Shown: in pieces, positions 1 to 13,400 of the stretch
Numbering within the stretch: the stretch's first letter is position 1
Layout of the letters: each line of letters begins with the position of its first letter
Source: Eumeta japonica
Lineage: Eukaryota; Arthropoda; Insecta; Lepidoptera; Psychidae
DNA: 64,000 nt
NCBI GenBank assembly: GCA_005406025.1
Contig: BGZK01000006.1
Coordinates: 868,001 to 932,000, forward strand
Direction of reading: 5' to 3'
The notes under the pieces: model-generated
Database searches by the model: none
What the model was told of the DNA's origin: nothing
What the model saw: the letters and a program-made list of their open reading frames with translations, nothing else
Made by a program: the position numbers and the translations under genes

Positions 1-1671
1 TTGTATGTCGAAATACCTACTGAAATCTCTTTTTATTCGAGTTCGGGGAAGCAAAGAGGAGGGTTATGAGCAATCTATGCGTGTATGTTGATACTATAAT
101 TTGTTATAGTTCTTAAATTCATATCGTGTTTGAACAAATGGGTCGTTCATTTCGTTATAGAGTCTTGCACGTCATACACTATGTGACGTCACATTAAATC
201 CAACATGGCGGATATGATTTACACATTACGTTAGTTTTGTAATGATGTATGGAGTTTGAAATTGTTGTTGTTGTCAGGTTTTTAAGCATCTTACTGCTGA
301 ATTGTACCCTCGTGCAATATTTTTATTTTTCCAAGTACCTTAACGCGGCTTGCGGTAGAACTTGACAGGTAGAAATCGTAACATAACGAAAAAGCATTAC
401 GCCTCCTCCACGCGACTTTCTCTTTTCTTAAAACATTAAATGAAATTCTTTGATTTTATTCCTTACTTGGTTTTATATAATTTGTAATTTACTATTTTTT
501 ATTCCTAAAAAAATAATGTTTTTTTTTGGTTTTGGAGTGTATTTAATTTTAAACTTTCAGTAAATTCAACACTTATACACACGAAAGTGACATGTTTTAT
601 TGATTTCAAAAATAACACAATTGCATACATTGACGAACTTAACAAAATCTTTGATAAAGAAAACAGATGGCGCTGTTAGTGCTTTTGTAACCCCATTATC
701 AATATGCTAATTTATTAAAAATTATTTTCCATTTAATTGAATCACTTTTGTAGGTTAATTTATTTTATTGTGTCTGTTATTTATATTTTTATATAACTTA
801 TAATGTACTATTTTATGTTTATTTTATAAATAAATATTATTCCGATATAAATATAATAAATGAGTTTTTACAATAAATAATGGTAAATCTTTTATTTCCA
901 TAATTTTATCAAAAATATTAACTATGATTTTATTACCATTCATTCATTATTTTTTTTTTTCAATTAATCACTTTCAAACGTTAATTCATTGCATTGTGCC
1001 TGTTATTTACTGCGTAAAATCTAGCGCTAGGAAACGTCACTCAATTGATGCGCCGTCTCACTTAAGTGTGCTTTATTGATACGGGCCCTTAGAGTCTAAA
1101 GCCGCCCGCGCAATCTCAGCGCGAGTTGCTAACGTTTACTGTCACGTTGTGATGACAGTGTCCGTGATCGATGACTCAACACGCTGTCTGAGCGACGGAG
1201 CGAGCGAATATTAACTCAAGTTCAAAACACATTGCATGGTCAATACGCCTGTGGTTCGATCCCGGTACATTTTGGTTCTAGCGCGACGCTCTAACCACTG
1301 GGTCACCGCCGCTATCTGATAAAAAGTTCAATGCACAGATTCAGATATTTCAATTTTATGTAATTGAATTTCTATGAATCAGAACTTCCTTCATGGTTAT
1401 AAATGTCACTAAAAAAATGTCATTTAAACGACTATAATGGAAAATCAGCTATAAAAAAACAAACTAGGCGTTTCTTTGAGCCAATGCTTGCCGAATTGTT
1501 CAATTTTGAAAGATAAATTAATGAATACCTACCTAGTCCTTACTTTACAAATGAAGTGATTATTATTCCTCCACGAAGCACCTACATAGGTATATTAATC
1601 TGTTATTTTCCTGTCGTAGTCGGGTTTTAGTCTTTGAATTCTTATTATTTACCGTATCATACTGGTTTTAG
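1..1671. other. AT-rich sequence upstream of the first exon, probably intron
   Basis: No open frame or splice-bounded exon stands out before the acceptor at 1670-1671, so this is probably intron of the gene that ends at 1793. The block at about 1050-1320 is clearly richer in GC than its surroundings. It includes a B-box-like GGTTCGATCCC near 1254 and, in the opposite orientation, an A-box-like CCCAGTGGTTAGAGC near 1290-1300, so it may be an old scrambled SINE. Confidence 0.4.
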
Positions 1672-1793
1672 AGTTTGTCCGCGCTCTGGGCGAACCGGAA
1701 GACGCGTGCGATGACGACGAAGAGGAAGAACCTTTAGAACCGCAGGAGGAGCCCTTGGAGTCGCCGACGCGGCCGACCGTGTCCGCCAACTGA
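1672..1793 (+). CDS. Last coding exon of an unidentified gene with an acidic C-terminus
   Basis: After a TTTTAG acceptor at 1666-1671 the frame runs 39 codons to TGA at 1791-1793. It begins FVRALGEPEDACDDDEEEE, continues with a glutamate/proline-rich stretch and ends RPTVSAN. Local GC content and codon choice are far higher than in the flanking DNA, as expected of a real exon in an AT-rich genome. I do not recognise the protein; the long Asp/Glu run only suggests a flexible acidic tail. Upstream exons must lie outside the window or be separated by an intron longer than 1.6 kb. The gene converges with PGAM5. Confidence 0.55.
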
Positions 1794-2345
1794 GCCCTGC
1801 TGCCCGCCCTGGGCTGTTTCCTATGCCCGCTCAGCTGGGGCAGTGCGACGCAAACATACGTTGTTTAACGGCATTCTTCTGTGCTTTCATTCCGATACGA
1901 AGCTTTTGAGAGAAACAAATAAGCGAAATTATGTCTGCTTTCAGAAGAAATTATGTCTGCTTTCAGAAACAATTATTTTATATGAAATTATTATAATTTG
2001 AAGCGCTGTTCTTTAAATTTCTACTGTTGTCGATGCGATGTAAATTTATGCCTCTGACAAAAAAAAAAGATTGTTAAACTATGACTTACGGATTACATAA
2101 ACAGACTTAAGTATACCGCGTGATTCTTTTAATTTTTTCTGATTCGCTTGAGGCAATACATATTTAATTATCATAAATAGGTTAATATGCTTTTAGAGTT
2201 GGAGCACCAGCATACTCTGAATAATGTTTTATCGTAAAATTTAATGTATTGAATTTTTTTTTTAATGTGTACATGATTAATGATCTTCAAATGAGCAGTT
2301 TCAATATGCATAAATCATAAATGTGATAGTGTGCTCGAATAAATG
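1794..2345 (+). other. Probable 3' UTR of the upstream gene with candidate poly(A) signal
   Basis: GC content falls within about 60 bases after the stop codon. An AATAAA hexamer lies at 2338-2343; other AATAAA hexamers further on (about 2632 and 2769) could equally be used. A perfect 22-base tandem duplication (1925-1946 and 1947-1968) lies inside this stretch. The true cleavage site cannot be chosen from sequence alone. Confidence 0.4.
1925..1968 (+). repeat. Perfect 22-bp tandem duplication in the 3' UTR
   Basis: The 22-base unit containing TATGTCTGCTTTCAGAA occurs twice back to back with no mismatch, which points to a recent duplication. Confidence 0.85.
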
Positions 2346-5300
2346 TATCGTTTTAAAAGCCGAATTTGAAATGTTAAGATTTTCGCAGTTTAGGTGCTAT
2401 TCCATAATAATGGCATTTGTTCTAGAAATTAGCAAAGATAAGATCCATCATCCGACAGAATTAGTTACGCAACTATGTTCGTAAAATTCATCAAAATCAA
2501 TTTAACGATTATTACGAAAATGCAACATACTATGCAATATTCGTTGCATATCTTTTCTGTAACGTAAATTCTGTATACATAACACCCGGATTCTCTTCGG
2601 TATGTTTGTGTGACTTTTTCCATATAAACGCATAAATAAATATGAAAGAATATTAAAAAAATAACCTATTTGTCACAAATAAATCTGTTTATATGCAACA
2701 GATTTTAATGGGACGTTCTAACAATACACGGTCAGGTTCATATCGGAGATACCGCATTGTGATTGTAATGAATAAAAAGTTAGTTTTAAGACGTATTTAA
2801 TTAGATTTCGAATTTGCTTCTAGAGCTTCTCTCGCAGTATAATGAACGAATTATGTAAATTCATGAACCATCACTAAAATGTATCATTAAAATTATAATA
2901 TAGGTATTTTTCATCTATAGGTAGCGGGTCAGCATCTCGTAGCAGATCAAAGGAAGTTATTATTACTTTATTTTTTTTGAGCCCCAATACGAAAATCGAT
3001 AGTTTTTAAAGTGGCCATATTGTGGATAAAAAAAAGTTTGTCTTATCTTTGAAAGACGAAATGTTTTAAAAAAAATAATTCAGAGGAGTTATTGTGATTT
3101 ATGTGACCATTTAGCAATTCCAATCAGTCTGCTTTAAGTGTGCAATGAAATAGCAATATTTTTTTTACAAATAAGAGGCTGCATTTCAAGGCTGCAGTTT
3201 TAGAATCGTTGCTAACTTCAATCAGCGCTCACAAGCTTTAGGAGTACCACATCTTCAAAGGCGCCATCTCTCGGCCAACGCGAGAAGGATCAGAAGACGA
3301 ACACCTTTAATTTTCTCCTTCGTTCTGGGGTCTGGCTTTTTTACCATTCCGTATTCTAAAATTGTAACTCGCTACGTACTGTAAACCCCATACACGATAT
3401 AAAGTTACATTTGTTAGGTATATTTTTGGATTACATAATTTTCTTATAAGATATTAAGAACATTTAACAAAATGTATGTTTTTAGCGAAATATTCACTAA
3501 TTTATTAAATCACTTGTTCATAGCTATAAAGAATAGATATTATATTTCGACATTTACATAAAATAATCATTATAAAAAGAGAAAAATACTCTTAATTATA
3601 TTTAATGCTTTTAATGCGCTAGGAAAAATAGTTTTCACACTCCGTCTAAGTAGCTTTCAGATTTAATTGTGCCTTTTTGGTCAAAACATGTTAGGGCTCC
3701 TTAATTAGAAAGTCATTTTGACAAATGCAGTTTTTTATTAATATATTAGTTTACCTACGCTTTATGTATTATAAATTTGTAAAAATTATCTTTACAGACA
3801 ATATCTGATCAGTAATATTTCAAATATTTTCGCTTTTCCTATCCAGCAGAAAATGCATGTTCTTTAATAGGTAATTACATACGTCGAGAAATGTATTGAA
3901 AGTATTTTTTTCTAACGTGTTTCCATTAAAAATGAAATACAAATGAGGAAATAATATCATATAGAATTTCTATTAAAAAATATCAAAAAGTACATATCGT
4001 TGTAGAGGCAGTTCCTATTTTGTCAAGGTTAACAGCGCATAGTGTATCTCATTTTGGCTTAAAGATTCGCTTCTAGATGTTGTGAAGCTTAAGTGATTTT
4101 ATCAGAAGCAGACCAATGATATAAATAAATATCTACATAAAATATAGTTTTATTCCATAATGCCCCTATATACAAACCAATCAAAAAAATCTGTGTGGTT
4201 CAAAAGAAATAAAAAGAAAACTAAAACATATGAGTTATATAAACTTTATTTAGCATTATATAAAAATACATAACAGTCTATACACAATGACTTATTTTGT
4301 TTAATTTATTGTATAATGTTCTGTAATGATTTATTATATAAGATCAAATGCTACAAAACATTGATATTAAATATTAACTTGACATTACTTAAAAACTTGA
4401 AGTTGGAAAATAATTAAATGAGGTAATTGATAATTGTTGTTCCTAATTATTAAGATACTAAAGTTAAAATGCACTGATAATTGATTAGAAATTGATATTT
4501 ACAAATTTTTTGATATCATAAAAAATCTAAACTAAACTACAGATATTACAAATATATTATTTGGTTTCCATAAAATGTTTGAAATGTAAAGTCCAGAATC
4601 CAAAATAAAATAATACAAATATTTAATACTTATTGAAAACATGAAAAATCCCATTGATGGACAATGATTCAAGTTTTGGTTAGATGTTATCTAAAAAAAA
4701 AAAAAAAAACTATCAACAAAGTAAAAAAACTATCAACAAGAATGAAAACATAGAAAAGTATTATGCACTGCATATGCTTAGTGGTAAAATACATTATTGC
4801 TATGTAACATAAACATATTGGATTGACTAGTACACAAATGCAAATATTGAGTACACTCTATATTCAATACTTTCAGACAATCTTTTTCTGCTGTGAACTC
4901 ATTTATTAATTATAAATATGGAGGAATTTGTTAATGAAAAAAAAAGGGTGACATTTTAACAACAAATCAAAGTGACGCTGTAGCTCCTGATTTTATTTTA
5001 TTTATTTATATTCCTATGGTACAGTTTTTACAAAATTTATACATTAGTGACAAGTTGACGTTTGCACAAATAATATTTTTCATGGCACAAACAATAAAAT
5101 GCTTTTTAAAGATGGATGTGTAATACTTTAAAATTATATAAAAGAATATACACATTAGTCCTCTGTTATTTGATTAATCTTAAAGTATATGTTTTATGAC
5201 ACGTCCCTATTGGTTATAACCCGTTTCCTTCATCTCTAGGGCGTACATAATTACTGTGGAAAAATAGTTTACATTCATTAAGTGACCAATTTGAAAATTT

Positions 5301-7425
5301 AAAATTGATGTTTAAAATATATTTTTCATTGCAAATAATGAAAAAGTGTGATTCAACAAAATAGCTCAAACACAATACTATTATGAAAATTATATATTTT
5401 CATTACTTATATAACACAGTGAAAATAAAGGACATCCAAACTACAAAATTCACACAAAACTGATTACTATTTCTTAATATAATAATGGAAGAAGTCTCAT
5501 TGAATATGGTATGTGATCATTTTTTTTTTATTTTTCTTCAATAAACTAAAACAAATAGTTACAAAAATTATCAGGCTTTGTTAAAATTCTGTAATACAGG
5601 AGCCCTTTGTATTTAATTTACTCTACAATAAAAGATATACCCGCAACATATTCACTATCTAAGTACATTTTAATACTCAGAAACATTAATAATTATCTAG
5701 GTAATAGATATTATCATTTCTTGTCATAACTACAATTTCACTATTGAAGGTCTATATTGAGAAAATAATAGTGTGAACTATTATATTATTGCAGGATTAT
5801 ATAAAAAAAATAAGCTTCTAATATATTGCTTTCATTTCTGCAGAACTATAATCATAGTATGGATTATTTTATTTTCTTATTTATTATAAGCATTATCCTT
5901 TTTAAACAAAGAAACATATTTTTTTTACGTAGTTTCCTAATTTTGAATTGACTAACTTATAAACATTATATTATCCAAAAATTTCTATAATTAGAAATAT
6001 CTTCCTGCCATACCAAATATTTGCTTTTGTTAGTAACAGTTAACTGGTTAGATTAATTTGAGTATGACACAAGGGACAAAAGTAAAATCAATGCATTAGT
6101 GATATGAAGAAGAAATGAGGTTCGATTTGAAAGCAAAAGTGGTAACTAAAGAAATACAAAATATGTTGAGGTGGTTTTGCCTACCGAGAAAGTTGAAACA
6201 AAGCAGATTCATGTAAAAATATATAAAGCGAATGCAGGCGATTGACACATGAAGAAAAATCTTATGTGGGTCATTGGTTACATATCAAAACTAAAATTTT
6301 AAATATCCGAAACTGATAAGCTTACATGAAACAATCGATGAATATTAGTTTGTGAAAGAGGTTTACAAGGATGATAGCGAGTGGTCTGTGGTTTTCACTA
6401 TTTGATAAATGATTTGAGCTAAATGTTGCTACGTTATTTCATGTAGCTAGCTGCTCTTCAATAACTAGTTTGAATACAAATTTGCAGTTGAATAAAGGCC
6501 TGTGCAGTTTCTACATCATTTTTTTTTTGTTTCAATCTACTTTGCGAATGTTGCATATTGAAATTAGTGCCTTAAACGCGTAACAAACTTCCAGTCATAC
6601 AACAATGTCCACTACAAAAAAAAAATAAAATCACAATAAGGAAGATCACAAACTTTAAATTAAAATCTAAATATAAATCAAACTGAAAGTCAATTCTTCA
6701 TAGCAATATGAACATCAGGCGTGACAATTCAAATCACAATATTTCTCAAAAACATTTTGTAAAAGCCGGTTTTCATAAAACATCATTATTGAGCACATTT
6801 AGAAATAACAGGGGTTTCATAGGAAAACAAGATATATGGAAATATGGGAGTTTAGAAATGATGGAGATTTATTTAAATTTAATTTACATTTACTTAGTGC
6901 AGGGCAAAGTAAAGACATCTTTTGTAAAGACTTAATGTAATCAAGGATTTTAAGAGCAACTAATATTTGCATTATTTTCTACATCAGTTAACTCAAAATT
7001 CTAATATGTGAATTCAAATAAAGTTTCAGAACACAAATCGAGATAAGCTTTGTGTTTTTGCAAATAAAAGAACAGAAATAGAAGTTAGAAATGTAAAAGA
7101 AAAAACACTCTAATGCAACAAGATCTCGTAACTCTACATGTAAAAAAGCTAGACAAGAAAAAAAATTGTGGAATTTCAAGAAATTATAAAAAAATTAACA
7201 CAGCATTGTACAAAATGTTTCCTTCCCTTATTACAGACACCAATTTGATTTAAAAGAGCTTGTGTCTTCCTTATTGAAGAAAAAAAAATATGCCAGTAAA
7301 AACGTTTCATTACAATTTCTGCAGCATTACAAATACTATCACCAATTACTCCCAACAGCAGTATGTTACAAACTACTTCTCACCAATTCCACTACTTTTG
7401 TCAACATAAGATGATTGTACAAATT
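2346..7425. other. AT-rich intergenic region between two convergent genes
   Basis: No convincing exon is visible. Somewhere here lie the PGAM5 3' UTR and cleavage site; TTTATT (AATAAA on the minus strand) occurs near 6868, 5020 and 4245. Around 4990-5100 the minus strand resembles the 3' tail of a lepidopteran non-LTR element, ending in a (TAAA)n-like run. Short homopolymer and imperfect duplication tracts occur at 4695-4740. The open frames at 6708-6935 and 6988-7179 have no protein-like composition. Confidence 0.5.
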
Positions 7426-10400
7426 TTACCGGCTCGTCACACATTTGGGGTCCATGTGCCCAACATCACCCAATGACCTTAGCACCACATGACCATTACT
7501 GAAGATTGATATCCAAGTTATGGATCCGTGGCTTAGAGATATACGTAACCACGCTTCTGGAGGAAATTGTAGCGCCCTGCAAATGTTACGCCAATGCATT
7601 AAATGTATATTCAATCTATTAAAAGTATAGGAGATGAATCTATAACAAAGTATTTTATGAGAACATTTTAATAATGGATAATTTATAATTCTTTAAAAAT
7701 TCTGTATTCATATTGATATATCTAGTTTACATTGAAGTTAAAAATTAAACTCATATATTATTCTTTTTCACAAATCAGTTAACTAATCACATTACATTTC
7801 ACTAGCTGAGAACCTGGCCTTGATCGATTAAATTGTAAAGCACTAAATTAAGCACTTTTTTACTATAAGTAGATAGATATGTACTTACTCATTGTTAGGT
7901 ATTTTTGTTTACCTATCTTTCATTATTTGTTAAAGTATAGATTTACTGTGCATACTTAGATATTTAGTGTAGCTTTTAGGTAATTAGTGTAGCCTTAGGG
8001 CTACACTAAATATTTTATTGTGTTTAATTAAATAAAACTGTAAAAGCTGTCATCAAAATTTCAATTCAAATTAAACCATTCACATTATTTACAAAAATAA
8101 TATTTTAAACTTAGGTTTTTTCACCTTAAATGTATAAAGTGAAGTGTTGTTAAATAACAATTAATATTCAAATTTGAGGCAATAGTAAATTTTAATTTGT
8201 AAAGACCTCTGGACAAAGAAAAAACAAATATTTTCCCTATCATTATATAAACTTTTATATTATTAGAATTTTATAGAATTAGAAAATTAAATATTTGAAG
8301 GAAGTTTTTTTTTTGTAAAAATTATCTTCAAATAACATGTACAAATAAAAGTTTACCAATATTAGACATAGGAGTGTTAGTCTTTTTTAAGAATTTTAAT
8401 TGAAAGACTAGCCAAGCTAAGCCAATAAAAAAATAGATTCTGTACAAGATATCATTACTATAATTAGATGCTTGCCTGCAATATGCATTAACATGCAGTA
8501 TGTAACCCACTGTTGACTCTCGTATCTATTCTTCTACTACAAATTGCTATTCAATGAATTGAATATTGATTTGAGAGGATTGACAGATATCAAATACCTA
8601 AGAAAGTGTTAATTGTTTATTTATCTTAATTGTAATATTATTAATTTTATGTATGTTTCATGGCAACTAGGCACATCCTCAAGAAAATGCAGACAGTTAT
8701 ATCCACCAGGGCATAAGGAGTGAAAACAACCGACAAATGCAGACTCAACTGTGACAAGCAATTATGCGATACATCAAAGGGTGATGAAAGCATCTCTACT
8801 AGCAGTCACAGACCATCACTAATAGCATACCTGTTAATTATCACAGTCCAGCCATCAACCATTACCCAAATAGTTACAGCCAAGCCTCCAACAATGGTGA
8901 TTTATAAATATTAATTTGGTCATGAGCATATTATTATTATAATTATGTTTTAAAATTTATAAATTCCAAAACACTTGAATGTAACCCCTTCTCACATACA
9001 TGTAAAACATTGAACATGTGATTATTATTGAGTTTATGACCGGTTTTTTGTTCCATGACCAAATTAATATTTATAAATTGCCATTGTTGGACGATTACAT
9101 ATAATTCTTTGAGTAATCGTTGATGGTTGGTCAATGTGACAATTAACAGGCATGTCCATTGGTGATGGTCTGTGACTGCTAGCCAGTGTTGGGCAAAATT
9201 TAGTTAATTAATGATTGATGACTAATGATTGAATGTGTTAGTTATGATTGAAGACTAATGATTATTTAGTTTAATCACGAGGTGATGACTAACGATTGAT
9301 TAGTTTTAATCTTAATCAAATAATCATGATTATTTATTTATGATTGATATTTTTTAATACCGGGTAAAGTAAAATATTTTTCTGCATCTTAAAAAAATAC
9401 TGTATTGCACACAAAACGTTACTGTAGGTTAGGTTAGACTTTAGTGTTTTAGTGTAAAATTGAGTATTTTTGGTGGTCAGATAAATACATGCCCGTAAAA
9501 TACTCGTAAGGCACTAAGAGAAAATCAATTGTTTGATACAGGGTGTAAGGTACAGCCCTGAAAACTGAAACCATGGACTCAGACAATCCTCCTGAGCAAA
9601 GTCCACAAAGAAATTGTTCTCGAAATTAAAAATTTTGACATCTCCATACAAAATTGGCTGCCGAGTCGCATATTTTGTATGGAGAGAGTCAGAAAATTCT
9701 TTTTCATTTTCGAAAAATTCTTCATGGAGGTAGGTCAGGATGGAGCCCTGAGCCCTGGTTTCAGTTTCCGGGAGGTTTCCTTACACTCTTTATATACAGG
9801 ATGTTACAAAAACCATAATTTTATTGTATTTTTCGAATATCGAAATTCTTTTTAACCCCGACGCAAAAACGACGGTATAAACACAAATAATATATTTAAG
9901 AAAGCTATATAATATAGGTGTAAGGATGGCTTACCAAACTAAAACCATGGACTCAGACCATCATCCTAAGTAGTATCCGAAGGAATCGGAAAAGAAAAAT
10001 TTTGGCCTTCTATACAAAATTAGCAGCCGACTTTAATATTTTGTATGCAGAGTCAAAAATTTTTTCATTTCCGAACCTAATTCCTTCAGTACTTTACTCA
10101 AGATGATGGTCTGAGACTTCGGTCAGCTGATCCTTACACCCTGTATGTGTAGTGTACCAACACCTGTGCATCGAGCTTAGTCATACATTCATGATTAAAA
10201 CTAATGATTGATGATTTGCGATTAACGAATTTAGTCATGACTAATGATTGATCTCGTTAGTTATGATTAAATTAGTCATGACTAAATTAATCATGATTAG
10301 ATCAATCATGATTGATCAATTGATTGAATAAATTAGTTGATTTGCCCAACACTGCTGCTAGCAGAGGTGCTTTCATCACCGTTTGCCATATAGTATGATT

Positions 10401-13400
10401 GTTTGTCACAGTAGGAGGTTGGGTGTGCATTTGTCGGTTGTTTTCACTCCTTACGCTCTAGTGGATGTGACTGTCAGCATTTTCTTGAGGATGTGACTAG
10501 TTGGCATGAAACGTACGTAAAATTAACAATATCATGATTAGTGGATTAAGATAAATGAACAATTAACATTTGCTTAGGTGTTTGATATCTGTCAATCCTC
10601 TCGAATCAATATTCAATTCATTGAATAGGGATTTGTAGTGGAAGAACAGATACAAGGGTCAGCGGTGGATTGCATACTGCATGTTAATGCATGTTGCAGG
10701 CAAGCATCTAATTATGGATTTCTGTGAATTAACAACTCACACAATAGAATAATTACTATGTCATGATGTGACACATAATTTTCCACATTAATAATTCATT
10801 AACTTTTTCAGTTTTACATCACATCTGACTGTCGAACATTAAAAACAATCATGAAAAGACAAGCAAACAGAATAAAAAGCACTCACTTGCACACAAAGTA
10901 TCTGATGACGTTGGCATGGCAGACGAGTATGGTGTAGGTGTCGTTGGTTTGAGTGGCGGGTGCGCGGTAGAAATACCGTCGGAATGCGGCTTCGATCCGC
11001 GCGCCATCTTGGAAGAACTGCTAATCATTATGAATGCAGACGTTATTTATTGTTCTTATTACAGTACGAAATTTATCGAACCATAGTTATTAATATTTTA
11101 TTTGTATATCTCTGGTTTATCCAATTAGATACCATAAATCTAACTATCCATTCTGAGACAGATAAATGGTTCAATCATGAGATGATGGAAAATACACTAA
11201 TTTTGTTTCAATGATTGTATTGTCCTTGGATAGAAGAAAAAAGATTTCGTTATCTTTATAGAGAGACACGCTCTCTAACATTGGTTCTGTGTGGGTGGCA
11301 TTGTTCACGATTCTTGTCACCAATACAATGACAATGTCAAAATATTTAGTACATAAGGCAGATTAATTCTAATATATATTCCGCTTTTATGCAAACAACG
11401 GAAATATTTTCATGACTAAACTACCAAACTAATTGATATGCAAATTAATAGAGGGCTGGCTTAACACTAGAAAAAAAACATGGAATACTTTTTGTTATTT
11501 GCAATAAACAATAACTGATTTCACAGGATGGATCCTCATGTAGAGATGTAAACTAAACATTTAACAAGCTGCATATACGAAAAGAATAGATGTAAAAATT
11601 ATATGACATCATCAATACCACATAATGTAAGTAGTAATAAAAATACTATTTATTAAAGTTAAATTGTAAATATGATATAATAGTAAAATAAAACAATTTT
11701 TTTAACAAATTCTATTAAATATTTCCTAAATATTCATCAGAAATATTTTTTGTTATTACATAGATAAATAGGTTAATATTTACAGTTTTGATTGCAAAGA
11801 AGATACTTTATTGACAACAAATGATTACATAAACTTTTTTTTATCTCAATCTAGTTGCATTGCACAATTGGTGCAATGTGGTCATAATTGTGTATTTTCA
11901 TCTTAATTCATTATCTAACACAATGTCATTATATCTTATTTATATATTATATAAATAAATGTAGTAAAATATTTTTATTTAAGTCAAGGGAAGAAAGGAT
12001 TAGTTATTTTATATAAGTACCTAAGTTTAGTTCAGAGAAATGATTTAGATAACTATTAATGTCACTTTATCAGTAAACAGTGTTACAAAGTCAAATTTCA
12101 TACAAAAATACAACACTAAAGTTCTGTCGCTAAAAATTTTGTTAATAAGTGGGAGATATGAAAAGGTGACAAAAACTTCTTTAGTGAACTAAAATAACAA
12201 TAGACAATAAAATATAACCTTTGCTCTTTATTGTTAGTTACACATAATCCACTTTTAATGTATGGAATCAGTTTTTAAATCTTAGAGAGAGACAATAGGA
12301 TCTATTTGTGACAGTCTCTAACATTCCACATATGGATGGATGTGATATGATCTTGGTATATGACCTCGGTATACTAAATTCAGATATGATACAAAATATT
12401 AGAAGATGTTTATGTACGTATATACATAAACATATAACGTATGTATGTCTGTTTGATTGAGTTTACATGATTCTTTTTCAAAATGGAAGAAAAATATTTG
12501 ACTAGGTTTCAATATTTGAGTTATGTTACGTGTTTAACCTAAGGTATCGGCAGTAACAAATACACAAATTGTAAAAAGAAAGTATACAAATTTTTGTGTA
12601 TGTTATATGTATATATAGAAAAATAAAAATATATATGCAATATAAGTAATTTCAAATGTTTGTTCAATGTGCTTGACAAGAGATGTTTCAAAGATGGTGA
12701 TAAAAATTGAGGAAAATGAATGTAGAGAAAAAGAGACAGCTACTTGAAAAAGGAAGTAAAATCGGGAATAAGATCAAGACCCGGATTGATAATGAAATCA
12801 GGATTAGGTATAAGAGAGAGAGAGATTTTAATAAAGGTCAAAATCTCCATAGGCCAATCCACATGGGCAGAACTAGGAGCAAAATCTAATACAATCTATA
12901 TTCTACTGAATTTTGAACAATACCTAATTACATATTGTTAGCAATGCTAGTGCATGTGTTAGTGCATGTGTTAGTCACTGAACTAACTCCTCCTGGGTGG
13001 CTGGATTGATTACGATTAAATTTTTTTGTCTGGCTGAGTAGGTCTCTGGATAGTTTAGATTCATAATTGGGTCTGGTAGATGGCACTGCGATTGGATTTT
13101 TTAAGATATTTTTAAATGTTTTTTGCATACCAGTGTATATAGCCTCAACCTCCTGCCTTTAAAAGTTAAAATCTTTTGGGAAGTTCATAGTACTAGCGGC
13201 CCGTCCGCGGTTTCACTCTTGTTTTTTTTTTAATATAAACGTTGATAAACTATATACTTAAACCTTCCTCATAATTCACTCTATCTATTGGTGAAAATCA
13301 TGTAAAATTCCATTTAGTAGTTTTCGAGTTTATGCAAACAGAGAAACAGGCAGACACAGCGGAGGACTTTATTTATTATGAATATCTATATGTAAAAAAT

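Larger units (their letters stand above)
8460..10715. mobile_element. Foldback-type element with about 350-bp terminal inverted repeats
   Basis: Sequence 8460 to about 8800 reappears as its reverse complement at about 10363-10715 with modest divergence; the outer tips are ATAATTAGATGCTTGCCTGC and its complement. Inside the left half, 8800-8935 and 9050-9183 form a second inverted pair. After subtracting the hAT insertion the element is about 1.1 kb. No transposase is visible, so it is non-autonomous. It sits in PGAM5 intron 4. A partial copy of its outer arm lies at 55747-55897. The superfamily is not assigned. Confidence 0.8.

Noticed and set aside
1245..1315. tRNA-like B box and A box
   Set aside because: The two boxes lie on opposite strands and no cloverleaf can be drawn; at best an old scrambled SINE.
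7983..8008. Short palindrome TTAGTGTAGCC ... GGCTACACTAA
   Set aside because: An 11-bp stem in a locally repetitive AT-rich intron; likely local duplication, no further support.
12707..12941. Lysine-rich short frames
   Set aside because: Lie within PGAM5 intron 3 in purine-rich sequence; no protein family and no splice context.
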